Source: CAZXGD01 sp046350455
GTDB taxonomy: Bacteria > Planctomycetota > Phycisphaerae > Phycisphaerales > SM1A02
Assembly (NCBI GenBank): GCA_046350455.1
Contig: JAXMAM010000019.1
Coordinates: 1 to 59,767 of the forward strand
Reading direction: 5' to 3'
DNA length: 59,767 bases
Below the pieces are notes generated by a model, which was not told the origin of the DNA, ran no database searches, and worked only from the letters and a program-made list of their open reading frames with translations. How positions within the stretch are numbered: the first letter of the stretch is position 1; each line of letters opens with the position of its first letter. Shown in pieces: positions 42,453 to 51,829 of the stretch. Made by a program: the position numbers and the translations under genes.

Positions 42453-42467
<15 letters not shown>
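41322..42467 (+). CDS. tsaD: tRNA N6-adenosine threonylcarbamoyltransferase TsaD
   Basis: 381 aa from ATG at 41322, coupled to ctpA. A Kae1/Qri7 family enzyme that completes t6A37 in ANN-decoding tRNAs with TsaB/E. Motifs: LGLETSCDETAASVV, the metal ligands in GVDHVAAHLVAG, VSGGHTHLL, DDAVGEAFDKAAVMLNLGYPGG, FSFSGLKTAL and YCMDNAAMIAG. An insert VPPVPGRPAPPPPAPLTPD is unusual. Its end overlaps the convergent recA stop by 15 bp. Confidence 0.95.
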
Positions 42468-43730
<1,263 letters not shown>

Positions 43731-43749
43731 GTGTTCATCGCTCCTTCTG

Positions 43750-43828
43750 TTCGGTGTCTGATAGGATCCCCAGACCTATCGGTTGCGTCAAGGGGTGTTC
43801 GGTATCTTTTTGGGAAATATTCGGTATC
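43750..43828 (-). promoter_or_regulatory. candidate recA promoter/operator region
   Basis: On the minus strand a TTGACG (43791-43786) is a plausible -35. An inverted repeat GATAGG-N9-CCTATC (43760-43780) lies in the region expected for the -10 and start point. Three direct repeats of TTCGGTRTC in the plus sense begin at 43750, 43798 and 43820, the last two 22 bp apart (two helical turns). Such an arrangement fits an operator; the protein that binds it is not known. It is a candidate LexA-type or other DNA-damage site. Confidence 0.5.
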
Positions 43829-44069
43829 CACCCGACCCTGCGCCTCCAGGCGGGGCCCGCTGGGCCGTGCCTCCCAAACATTGGCACCCTACATCTACCA
43901 AAGGGCCTGCCGCCCTGGGCAGGCGGTTCCGCACGTCAGATTCCTCTTGCGCCCTCCGCCTGTCCAATTGCCGATGCAAGAGGCAAGACCGACAGTGCCG
44001 CGCAGGCTCGTGGGCCAGCGCGGCAGCCGACCAGCGTGTCGGCAGACCTACCACTCACCCGGAGCATCC

Positions 44070-44402
44070 ATGACTGATCAGCCCTCGAAGGACGACACCA
44101 CCATGGCCGTGCTGTGCTACGTGCTGGCCATTTTCACAGGGTTCATTGGTCCGCTCATCATCTGGCTCATCAAGAAGGACCAGAGCCCCTTTGTGAACGA
44201 GCAAGGCAAGGAAGTGCTGAACTGGGAGATCACTGCCTTCCTGGCGATGATCGCGTGCCTCGTGCTGGCCTTCGTGGTGATCGGCTTCTTCCTGATGCCC
44301 TTGGTCTGGATCGCCAACCTGGTCTTCCTGATCATGGGCGCCGTGAAGGTGGGCAAGGGAGAGTCCTACCGCTTCCCCTTTGCACTCCGGCTGCTGCGTT
44401 GA
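44070..44402 (+). CDS. DUF4870 (Tic20-like) membrane protein
   Basis: 110 aa from ATG at 44070 with GGAG upstream. Layout: short polar N-terminus, AVLCYVLAIFTGFIGPLIIWLI, the charged loop KKDQSPFVNEQGKEVLNWEIT and two further spans ending AVKVGKGESYRFPFALRLL. This is the DUF4870 pattern (FVxxHGKExLNWxIT). Inner membrane; function unknown. A 37-nt perfect palindrome follows the stop. Confidence 0.88.
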   Translation: MTDQPSKDDTTMAVLCYVLAIFTGFIGPLIIWLIKKDQSPFVNEQGKEVLNWEITAFLAMIACLVLAFVVIGFFLMPLVWIANLVFLIMGAVKVGKGESYRFPFALRLLR

Positions 44403-44410
44403 GTGCGTCG

Positions 44411-44447
44411 CGCTGCGCGGCGCCGCCCTGCGTGGCGCCGCGCAGCG
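44411..44447. terminator. strong hairpin between convergent genes
   Basis: Perfect 14-bp inverted repeat CGCTGCGCGGCGCC/GGCGCCGCGCAGCG with 9-nt loop, between the stops of the DUF4870 gene and the UXS gene. No T-tract follows on either strand. Confidence 0.6.
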
Positions 44448-44477
44448 TGGCACGTCGCCGTACCCACTCCGCCCCGC

Positions 44478-45470
44478 TCAGACCTTGACGTCTGCCTCTG
44501 GCTGCATCACGTAGGGGCTGGGCGGCGGGTACTTGGCCAGGTCCAGCGTCTTGAACCACGCGATGGTGCGCTGCAGCCCTTCGCGCAGCGGCACCTTGGG
44601 AGCCCAGCCCAGTGTTGACTGCGCCTGGCTGATGTCTGGCTGCCGCTGCTGCGGGTCATCCACTGGCAGCGGGCGGTGTTCCATGTGCGTGGTGGCGCCC
44701 ACCAGCTCACCTGTCAGCTGAGCCAGTTGGCGCATGGTGAACTCGTCTGGATTGCCCAAGTTCATGGGGCCAGTCACGTGGGCGGGCGTGCCCATCATGG
44801 CCACAAAGCCGTCAATCAGGTCGTCCACGTAGCAGAAGCTGCGGGTCTGCTCGCCGTCGCCAAACAGCGTGAGCGCGTGCCCCTCCATGGCCTGCCGAAT
44901 GAAGTTGCTCACCACCCGGCCGTCGTATGGATGCATCCGCGGGCCATAGGTGTTGAAGATGCGCACCACCTTGATCTCCACGTTGTGCATGCGCCGGTAG
45001 TCAAAGCAGAGCGTCTCAGCAGCGCGCTTGCCCTCGTCGTAGCAGGCGCGAGGACCGGTGCAGTTCACATTGCCGCGGTAGTCCTCTGGCTGGGGGTGCA
45101 CCGTGGGATCGCCATACACCTCGCTGGTGGAGGCGTGGAAGCACCGGGCGCCCCGCTTGCGGGCCAGCTCCAGCGAGTGGTACGCGCCCCACACAGACGT
45201 GCGCAGGGTCTTGATGGGGTCGAATCGGTAGTGCCCTGGCGCTGCGGGGCAGGCAAGGTTCCAGATGTGGGTGACGTCAAAGTCAAAGGGGTCCACCACA
45301 TCCGCCTGTACAAACTGGAAGTTGCGGTGGGCGTGCAGGTGCTGGATGTTGTCCGGGTGCCCAGTAAACAGATTGTCCAGGCAGATGACGTGGTGCCCGT
45401 CCGCGAGCAACCGGTCGCACAGATGGGAGCCGAGAAAACCGGCGCCGCCGGTCACAAGCGAGCGTGGCAT
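44478..45470 (-). CDS. UDP-glucuronate decarboxylase (UDP-xylose synthase) family enzyme
   Basis: 330 aa extended SDR. NAD-binding TGGAGFLGSHLCDRLL, HIWNLACPAAP, ASTSEVYGDP, catalytic YDEGKRAAETL (YxxxK) and RIFNTYGPRMHPYDGRVVSNFI with GDGEQTRSFCYVDDLIDG, a set typical of UDP-glucuronate decarboxylases. It would make UDP-xylose for surface polysaccharide. A dTDP-glucose dehydratase or related epimerase is less likely. Divergent from anmK. Confidence 0.88.
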   Translation of the reverse strand: MPRSLVTGGAGFLGSHLCDRLLADGHHVICLDNLFTGHPDNIQHLHAHRNFQFVQADVVDPFDFDVTHIWNLACPAAPGHYRFDPIKTLRTSVWGAYHSLELARKRGARCFHASTSEVYGDPTVHPQPEDYRGNVNCTGPRACYDEGKRAAETLCFDYRRMHNVEIKVVRIFNTYGPRMHPYDGRVVSNFIRQAMEGHALTLFGDGEQTRSFCYVDDLIDGFVAMMGTPAHVTGPMNLGNPDEFTMRQLAQLTGELVGATTHMEHRPLPVDDPQQRQPDISQAQSTLGWAPKVPLREGLQRTIAWFKTLDLAKYPPPSPYVMQPEADVKV

Positions 45471-45550
45471 AGCTTGGAAAGTCTATCGGCTTGCCGATAC
45501 GGCCTGGCCCAGCCCTTGCCTGCGGTGGCGCTGGCTGGGAGCATGGAGGC

Positions 45551-46744
45551 ATGGCCGCCGCACGCATGGTCCTTGGCGCAATGACTGGCACCAGCCTGGA
45601 CGGGCTGGACCTGGCGCTGGCGCGGGTGGAAGGCACAGGGCTTGGCCTGCGCGCCACGCTGGTGGCAGAGGCCAGCGCACCGCTGGGCGCCCTGGAACCG
45701 CGGCTGCGCGCGGCTGCAGAGCAAGTGCCGCTGCCCGCCAGCGAGTTTGCAGCGCTGGGCCGCGAGCTGGCGGACCTCCACGCCCGCTGCGCTCGCGAGC
45801 TGTGCGCCAGCGTGGGGGTGCGCCCAGACCTGGCATGCGTGCATGGACAGACCATCTTCCACAGGCCGCCGCTCTCGTGGCAGCTGTTCACGCCGCAGCC
45901 GCTGGCTGCTGCGCTGGAGTGCCCCGTGGTGTGCGACCTGCGCGGCGCAGATTTGGCAGAGGGCGGCCAGGGCGCGCCGCTCACGCCGCTGGCAGACTGG
46001 GTGCTCTTCCGCGCCGCGCACCCGCGCGCGGTGGTGAACCTGGGTGGCTTCGCCAACGCCACGCTGCTGCCTGCTGACATTGGCGCGCACCAAGACCAGG
46101 TGGCCGCCATCCGCGGGCGCGACCTGTGCGCGTGCAACCAGCTGCTGGACCGCGCGGCGCGCACGTTGCTCCACCAGCCATACGACGCTGGCGGCGCGGC
46201 CGCTGCGCGCGGCACGCCGCACCCACAGATCACCGCAGACCTCCAGGCCGCGCTCACGCCCAGCCGCGCGCGTTCGCTTGGCACGGGCGACGAAGCATGG
46301 TCCACGCTGGACCGCTGGTCCGCGCACACCGCGCCAGAGAACGTGCTTGCGTCGGTGGCGTTCGCCATTGGCCACGTGATTGGTGGCGCGCTGCATGAGG
46401 CCAATCCCGCGCTGCGAGAGGTCATCGTGGCCGGTGGCGGCGCGCACCACGCAGTGCTGGTGCGCGCGCTGGCGCAGGCTGCCGGCGCCACTGTGGTGCC
46501 CTCCACTGTGCTCGGTGTCCCCATCGGCATGCGCGAAGCACTGGGCTGGGCGGTCCTGGGAGCCCTGGCGCAGGATGGCGTGCAGACCACCCTTCCAGCA
46601 GTCACAGGACGGTCATCGGGCAGGCTTTCGGACGGCGTGTGGTGCCTTCCGGCGTCTGCTGAACCTGTTCTTTACACAACCATGAAACACTGCAACCTCG
46701 CCACAGATGGATCGCACGTCAGCGCACCATCCACTGGCACCTGA
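45551..46744 (+). CDS. anmK: anhydro-N-acetylmuramic acid kinase AnmK
   Basis: 397 aa from ATG at 45551 with GGAGGC directly upstream; the family is about 370. Motifs: LGAMTGTSLDGLDLALARV (ATP phosphate loop), CVHGQTIFHRP, VVCDLRGADLAEGGQGAPLTPLAD and VVNLGGFANATLLP with FDTGP-like CACNQLLD, then IVAGGGAHHAVLV. It phosphorylates anhydro-MurNAc to MurNAc-6-P in peptidoglycan recycling. The last 35-40 residues (GRSSGRLSDGVWCLPASAEPV...) have no counterpart and probably read into the promoter region of phoB. Gap to phoB is 9 bp. Confidence 0.92.
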   Translation: MAAARMVLGAMTGTSLDGLDLALARVEGTGLGLRATLVAEASAPLGALEPRLRAAAEQVPLPASEFAALGRELADLHARCARELCASVGVRPDLACVHGQTIFHRPPLSWQLFTPQPLAAALECPVVCDLRGADLAEGGQGAPLTPLADWVLFRAAHPRAVVNLGGFANATLLPADIGAHQDQVAAIRGRDLCACNQLLDRAARTLLHQPYDAGGAAAARGTPHPQITADLQAALTPSRARSLGTGDEAWSTLDRWSAHTAPENVLASVAFAIGHVIGGALHEANPALREVIVAGGGAHHAVLVRALAQAAGATVVPSTVLGVPIGMREALGWAVLGALAQDGVQTTLPAVTGRSSGRLSDGVWCLPASAEPVLYTTMKHCNLATDGSHVSAPSTGT

Positions 46745-46753
46745 GGAGGCATC

Positions 46754-47473
46754 GTGGCAACGCAGAACGTGTTGGTGGTTGAAGACGAGCCAGAGATCGC
46801 AGAGCTGATCCGCTTCCATCTGGATCGCGACGGCCTCCCTGCCAACGTGGTGCACTCGGGCCGTCACGCGCTGGAGTCCATCAAGCGTTCGCCACCAGAC
46901 TTGGTGGTGCTGGACCTCATGCTGCCCGACGTGGGCGGCCTGGAGATCTGCCGCCGCCTGAAGCAGCAGCCGGACACGCGCGACATTCCTGTGGTGATGG
47001 TGACGGCACGCGGCGAAGAGAGCGACGTGGTCACTGGCCTGGAGCTGGGCGCCGACGACTACGTGGTGAAGCCCTTCAGCCCGCGCGTGCTCATGGCGCG
47101 CATCCGCGCCGTGCTCCGCCGCGGGCAGGAGATGGCGGCCGCTCCGCTGGACAACCGCATCACCCGCCTGGAAGGCCAGCTGGTGATCGACCCGGACCGG
47201 CACAAGGTGGTGGCGGGCGGGCAGGCCCTGGACCTGACCGTGACAGAGTTCGGCATCCTGCTGCATCTGGCCCAGCGGCCGGGCTTTGTGCGCACCCGGG
47301 ACCAGATCATTTCTGCGGTGCATGGCCGTAATGTGGTCCTCAGCAGCCGCACAATTGATGTCCACGTGACCGCCCTCCGCAAGAAGCTGGGAGGCCTGGC
47401 CAACTGCGTCGAAACGGTCCGCGGCGTGGGATATCGTTTTGCCGAGGCTCCCGTCGAGACCGCGGCCAACTGA
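46754..47473 (+). CDS. phoB: phosphate regulon response regulator PhoB
   Basis: 239 aa from GTG at 46754 with GAGGAGG 4 nt upstream. An OmpR-class regulator: receiver VLVVEDEPEIAELI, phospho-acceptor Asp in VVLDLMLPDVGG, TAR, KPF; and a winged-helix C-terminus LTVTEFGILLHLAQRPGFVRTRDQIISAVHG, VHVTALRKKLG. The following gene is its kinase phoR, then pstSCAB and phoU, so the identification is safe. Together they sense and respond to phosphate limitation. Confidence 0.95.
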   Translation: MATQNVLVVEDEPEIAELIRFHLDRDGLPANVVHSGRHALESIKRSPPDLVVLDLMLPDVGGLEICRRLKQQPDTRDIPVVMVTARGEESDVVTGLELGADDYVVKPFSPRVLMARIRAVLRRGQEMAAAPLDNRITRLEGQLVIDPDRHKVVAGGQALDLTVTEFGILLHLAQRPGFVRTRDQIISAVHGRNVVLSSRTIDVHVTALRKKLGGLANCVETVRGVGYRFAEAPVETAAN

Positions 47474-48748
47474 ATGCCCAGCACTGACAGCACCATGTGG
47501 TTTGCCCTGTTTCTGGTCGCAGCGGGTGCTGCGGTGGCCCTGGGCGTGGCCGTGGTTGTGATGTGGGTCATGCACCAGCGCGAAGAGCAGCAGCTGCTGG
47601 GCGCACTCGGGGCGCTGGCGGGACCAGAGCCCAACCCCCTCCGCGCTGCCCGTCTGGCCAGCGCCAAGGCGGCGCAGCAGGACGCAGCGCTGGCAGAGCT
47701 CCGCGCCATCGTGGAGACCGCGCCCTTTGGCATCGTGGCGCTGGACCAGCTGGGCCGAGTGCTCACCGCCAACCCAGCCGCCGAGCGCATGCTGGGCCTG
47801 CCGCCCCTGCGCACGCAGGGCCGCCTCATCATCGAGCTGGTGCGAGCGCCAGAGCTGGAGACGCTGCTGCTGGGCGCGCACGAGACGGGCCGCAACGCAG
47901 AGGCCGAGCTCTCCTTTGCGCTGCAGGGCAACCGGCGCGTGGCGCGCGCGGTGGCGGCGCCGCTGCAGGCTGCGTCCAGCGACGCCACCTGCCTGCTGGT
48001 GCTGGAAGACCTGACAGAGCTCCGCCGCCTGGAGTCGGTGCGCTCCGACTTTGTGGCCAACGTGAGCCACGAATTGCGCACGCCCGTGACCAACGTGCGC
48101 GGCTACGCAGAGACGCTGCTGGAGAGCTTCCAGCTGGAGCCGCAGGCGCGCGGCTTTGTGCAGGTGATCCAGCGCAACGCCACGCGGCTTGGCTCCATTA
48201 TTGATGACCTGCTGCTTCTGGCTTCGCTGGAAGGCGCAGAGTCTGCCCCGCCCATGGAGCATGTGCCGCTGCATGCGGTGCTGCACGGCTGCATGGAGCA
48301 GCACACGCCCGCTGCCGCTGCCAAGCGCATCAAGGTGGAGTGCCATTCAGAACCTGGGCTCACGGTGCTGGGCAGTGCTGGGCTTCTGGGCCAGGCGGTG
48401 GGCAACCTGCTGGAGAACGCGCTCAAGTACAGCCCAGAGGGCACGCGCGTCCAGATCCACGCGCACGCGCAGGGCGACGAAGCCGTGGTGGAAGTGCGCG
48501 ACCAGGGACCCGGCGTGCCACCGCAGCACCTGCCCCGCATCTTCGAGCGCTTCTACCGCGTGGACAAGGCGCGCAGCCGGGACAGCGGCGGCACTGGCCT
48601 TGGCCTGTCCATCGTGAAGCACGTGGCCCAGACACATGGCGGCAGCGTGGAAGTGGAGAGCCGCTCTGGCGTGGGCAGCGTGTTCCGCATCCGCCTGCCC
48701 CGCGCTGTGCCGGACCGTGTGGCGCACGCGCCACAGCACGCCGCATGA
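47474..48748 (+). CDS. phoR: phosphate regulon sensor kinase PhoR
   Basis: 424 aa, starting at the base after the phoB stop. One N-terminal membrane span (FALFLVAAGAAVALGVAVVVMWVM), a PAS domain (ALAELRAIVETAPFGIVALDQLGRVLTANPAAERMLG), DHp with phospho-His in FVANVSHELRTPVTNVRGYAETLLESF, and a catalytic domain with NLLENALKYSPEG (N box), DQGPGVPPQHLPRIFERFYRVDKARS and GGTGLGLSIVKH. Inner-membrane kinase of PhoB, negatively controlled through the Pst transporter and PhoU. Confidence 0.95.
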   Translation: MPSTDSTMWFALFLVAAGAAVALGVAVVVMWVMHQREEQQLLGALGALAGPEPNPLRAARLASAKAAQQDAALAELRAIVETAPFGIVALDQLGRVLTANPAAERMLGLPPLRTQGRLIIELVRAPELETLLLGAHETGRNAEAELSFALQGNRRVARAVAAPLQAASSDATCLLVLEDLTELRRLESVRSDFVANVSHELRTPVTNVRGYAETLLESFQLEPQARGFVQVIQRNATRLGSIIDDLLLLASLEGAESAPPMEHVPLHAVLHGCMEQHTPAAAAKRIKVECHSEPGLTVLGSAGLLGQAVGNLLENALKYSPEGTRVQIHAHAQGDEAVVEVRDQGPGVPPQHLPRIFERFYRVDKARSRDSGGTGLGLSIVKHVAQTHGGSVEVESRSGVGSVFRIRLPRAVPDRVAHAPQHAA

Positions 48749-48809
48749 CCTTCCTGTCGCAATCACCTCGACCATCAGACCCAACCAACCCCACACAAGG
48801 ATCGAACCC

Positions 48810-49820
48810 ATGACTCGCCGGACCTTCGCAGCGCTCGCCACCTTCGCCACTGCCACCCTGCTGGCAGCCTCCGCACCACAGGATGCCAAGCCTGTTGACA
48901 TGAAGTCGCTCAGCGGCACGGTAAAGGTGGATGGATCCTCCACGGTCTACCCCATGGCAGAAGCCGTGCACGAGGAGTTCCACAACGTGGCGCCCAACGT
49001 CAAGGTCATGGTGAGCACCAGCGGCACAGGTGGTGGCTTCAAGCGCTTCTGCGCGGGTGAGATTGACATCTCCGACGCGTCCCGCCCCATCAAGAAGAGC
49101 GAGGCAGATCAGGCCGTCACCAACAAGGTGGAGTATGTGGAGCTTCCCATCGCCTACGACGGCCTCACGTTGTGCGTGAACCGCGCCAACACGTGGTGCT
49201 CGCAGCTCACTGTGGAGCAGATCAAGAAGATCTTCAGCGCCACCAACACCGCCAAGACCTGGAAGGACGTGGACCCCAGCTGGCCGGCGGAGGTGATCAA
49301 GATCTACAGCCCAGGCACAGACAGCGGAACCTTCGACTACTTCAAGGAAGTGGTGGTGGGCAAGGACGGCAACGTGCGCGCCGACATGAGCGTGAGCGAG
49401 GACGACAACCAGCTGGTCCGCGGCATCGAGGGCGACAAGAACGCCATCGGCTTCTTTGGCTACGCCTACTACGCAGAGAACAAGAGCAAGCTGAACGACG
49501 TGAAGGTGGTGAATCCCAAGTCCAACAAGCCAGTGGAGCCCACGCCCACCACCATCGAGGACGGCAGCTACGCGCCGTTCAGCCGTCCGCTCTTCATCTA
49601 CGTCAGCAAGGCTTCGCTGGCCAAGCCGCAGGTGTCCGCCTTTGCCGAGTACTTCCTGAAGCAGGCGCCAGCGATGGCCAAGGAAGTGGGGTACGTCCCG
49701 CTGCCCAAGGCCATCTACGAGCGCGCCATGGCCAACCTGAAGGCCCAGAAGACCGGCTCCCAGTTCATGGATGACAAGGGCCACGCCAAGGAAGGCGCGC
49801 TGGCAGACCTGTACCGCTGA
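48810..49820 (+). CDS. pstS: phosphate ABC transporter substrate-binding protein PstS
   Basis: 336 aa from ATG at 48810, a signal peptide (MTRRTFAALATFATATLLAASA) first. The mature part has VKVDGSSTVYPMAEAVHEEF, MVSTSGTGGGFKRFCAGEIDISDASRPIK and YSPGTDSGTFDYFKEVVVG, all marks of PstS/SphX with the SGTxxGxxxF loop for phosphate. Periplasmic; delivers phosphate to PstCAB. 61 bp after phoR. Not a lipoprotein (no lipobox seen). Confidence 0.95.
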   Translation: MTRRTFAALATFATATLLAASAPQDAKPVDMKSLSGTVKVDGSSTVYPMAEAVHEEFHNVAPNVKVMVSTSGTGGGFKRFCAGEIDISDASRPIKKSEADQAVTNKVEYVELPIAYDGLTLCVNRANTWCSQLTVEQIKKIFSATNTAKTWKDVDPSWPAEVIKIYSPGTDSGTFDYFKEVVVGKDGNVRADMSVSEDDNQLVRGIEGDKNAIGFFGYAYYAENKSKLNDVKVVNPKSNKPVEPTPTTIEDGSYAPFSRPLFIYVSKASLAKPQVSAFAEYFLKQAPAMAKEVGYVPLPKAIYERAMANLKAQKTGSQFMDDKGHAKEGALADLYR

Positions 49821-49880
49821 CGCCCGGACCCCAGGTAGCCGCTTCCCCGGCTACGCTCCGCCCACCGCACGGGAGCGCGC

Positions 49881-50852
49881 ATGAGCAGTGCCCATGGCAT
49901 CGTCCACGCAGCCAGCCTTGCCGCCGCCGCAGCCCGGCGCGGCAAGGAGCGTTCACGCGCTGGCCGGCGGGCGGCAGAGCGCACGGTGCGCAGCGTGCTG
50001 GGCACGTGCGCGGTGCTCAGCATCGCCAGCACCTTCGCCATCCTGGTCATCCTGGTGGTGCAGAGCTGGGAGTTCTTCCGGATGCCAGAGGTCAGCCTGT
50101 GGGAGTTCCTGACTGGCAGCCAGTGGAACCCGCTGCTGGGCGCAGAGAAGCACTTTGGCATCTGGCCGCTGGTGGCTGGCACCATGCTGGTGACCGCGGT
50201 GGCGGCGGTGTTTGCGCTACCGGTTGGCCTCATCACAGCGGTCTACCTGAGCGAATACGCGCCTCCCCGCGTGCGCGCCTGCCTGAAGCCTGTGCTGGAA
50301 GTGCTGGCCGGCATTCCCACGGTGGTCTATGGCTTCTTTGCGCTGGAGGCCATCACCCCCTTCCTGCACGACTACGTCAGCAGCGACTTTGGCACCTACA
50401 ACGCAGGCGCGGCTGGCCTGGCGGTGGGCATCATGATCCTGCCCATCGTGGCCAGCCTGTCAGAGGACGCCCTGCGCGCGGTGCCACGCAGCCTGCGCGA
50501 GGCCGCCTACGGCCTGGGCAGCACGCGCTTTGACGTGAGCGTCAAGGTGGTGGTGCCCGCAGCGCTCAGCGGCATCGTGGCCAGCTGGATCCTGGCTATC
50601 ACGCGCGCCATCGGCGAGACCATGATCGTGGCGCTGGCTGCAGGCGGATTGGCGCAGATGACCGCCAATCCCGCTGAGCCCGTGCAGACCATGACCGCCT
50701 GGATGGTGCAGATCTTCCTGGGCGACGCCCCAGCCAACGGCGTGGAGTACCGCTCCTGCTACGCCGTGGCCGCCGTGCTGTTTGTGATCACGCTGGGCCT
50801 GACCATCTGCGGCAACCTGCTGCTGCGCGCCTTCCGCGAGGAGTACGACTGA
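49881..50852 (+). CDS. pstC: phosphate ABC transporter permease PstC
   Basis: 323 aa. Six or so membrane spans; an Ala/Arg-rich N-terminus precedes the first (VLGTCAVLSIASTFAILVILVV). The EAA coupling region is VPRSLREAAYGLGSTRFDVSVKVVVPAALSGIVASWILAITRAIGETMIVAL. Stop overlaps the pstA start (TGATG), so stoichiometric translation is expected. Inner membrane. Confidence 0.95.
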   Translation: MSSAHGIVHAASLAAAAARRGKERSRAGRRAAERTVRSVLGTCAVLSIASTFAILVILVVQSWEFFRMPEVSLWEFLTGSQWNPLLGAEKHFGIWPLVAGTMLVTAVAAVFALPVGLITAVYLSEYAPPRVRACLKPVLEVLAGIPTVVYGFFALEAITPFLHDYVSSDFGTYNAGAAGLAVGIMILPIVASLSEDALRAVPRSLREAAYGLGSTRFDVSVKVVVPAALSGIVASWILAITRAIGETMIVALAAGGLAQMTANPAEPVQTMTAWMVQIFLGDAPANGVEYRSCYAVAAVLFVITLGLTICGNLLLRAFREEYD

Positions 50853-51829
50853 TGGCGCAGGGCAACGTGGCAGCCGCACGCACCGCAGAGATGGCAGCCG
50901 CTGCGCCCGCCCGCGCGCCCCGCGCGCGCATGGCCAAGGACACGCTGTTCCTCACCCTGTGCCTGGCCTTCACCAGCGGCGCCGTGCTCATCCTGCTGGC
51001 GCTGCTCTTCAAGATCTGGAGCGCTGGCGCCTCCCACCTGAGCTGGGCCTTCCTGACCAACTGGGCCAGCCGCAAGCCAGCAGAGTCTGGCATCTACGCA
51101 CCGCTCATGGGCAGCGTGTGGGTGTGCGTGGTGTGCGGGCTCCTTGCGCTGCCTGTGGGCGTGGGTACAGCGGTGTACCTGGAGGAGTTCGCGCGCAAGT
51201 CGCGGTTCACCTCCTTCATCCGGCTCAACATCACCAACCTGGCCGGCGTGCCCAGCATCGTGTATGGCATCCTGGGGCTCACTGCATTTGCTCGCATGTT
51301 TGGCGCGGCGGATCCGCAGAACCCCATCTCCATCGGCAATCCAGATTCATTCTTCTATGTGCGCCTGCCCTTTGGCTCTGGCGTCCTGAGCGGCGGCCTC
51401 ACGCTCATGCTGGTGGTGCTGCCCATCATCATCGTCAGCAGCCAGGAGGCGCTGCGTGCGGTGCCGCGCAGCCTGCGCGCGGGGTCGCTTGCTCTGGGCG
51501 CCACCACCTGGCAGACCGTGTGGAACATCACCCTGCCCTCCAGCGTGCCCATGATCATGACTGGCAGCATCCTGGCCATGAGCCGGGCCATCGGCGAAGC
51601 CGCTCCCGTGCTGGTGCTGGGCATCCCGCTGTCCATCAAGTTCACTCCCAACAACCTGATGAGCGAGTTCACCGTGCTGCCGCTCCAGATCTACAACTGG
51701 GCTGGCCGCCCGCAGCAGGAATTCCATGACTTGGCCGCTGCCGCCATCATCGTGCTGCTGGCGGTGCTCCTGACATTCAACGCAGTGGCCGTGTTCATCC
51801 GGCAGAAGCTGCAGAGGACGTTGCAATGA
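50852..51829 (+). CDS. pstA: phosphate ABC transporter permease PstA
   Basis: 325 aa starting in a TGATG overlap with pstC. Permease fold with VWVCVVCGLLALPVGVGTAVYLEEFARKS, LAGVPSIVYGILGL and the EAA loop ALRAVPRSLRAGSLALGATTWQTVWNITLPSSVPMIMTGSILAMSRAIGEAAP. Pairs with PstC. Its stop overlaps pstB (ATGA). Confidence 0.95.
   Translation: MAQGNVAAARTAEMAAAAPARAPRARMAKDTLFLTLCLAFTSGAVLILLALLFKIWSAGASHLSWAFLTNWASRKPAESGIYAPLMGSVWVCVVCGLLALPVGVGTAVYLEEFARKSRFTSFIRLNITNLAGVPSIVYGILGLTAFARMFGAADPQNPISIGNPDSFFYVRLPFGSGVLSGGLTLMLVVLPIIIVSSQEALRAVPRSLRAGSLALGATTWQTVWNITLPSSVPMIMTGSILAMSRAIGEAAPVLVLGIPLSIKFTPNNLMSEFTVLPLQIYNWAGRPQQEFHDLAAAAIIVLLAVLLTFNAVAVFIRQKLQRTLQ

Noticed and set aside
43731..43746. 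A three-codon mini-frame (ATG AAC ACA TGA) directly ahead of recA whose stop overlaps the recA ATG
   Set aside because: The Shine-Dalgarno is too close (2 nt) to that ATG and ideally placed for recA, so it is probably chance.
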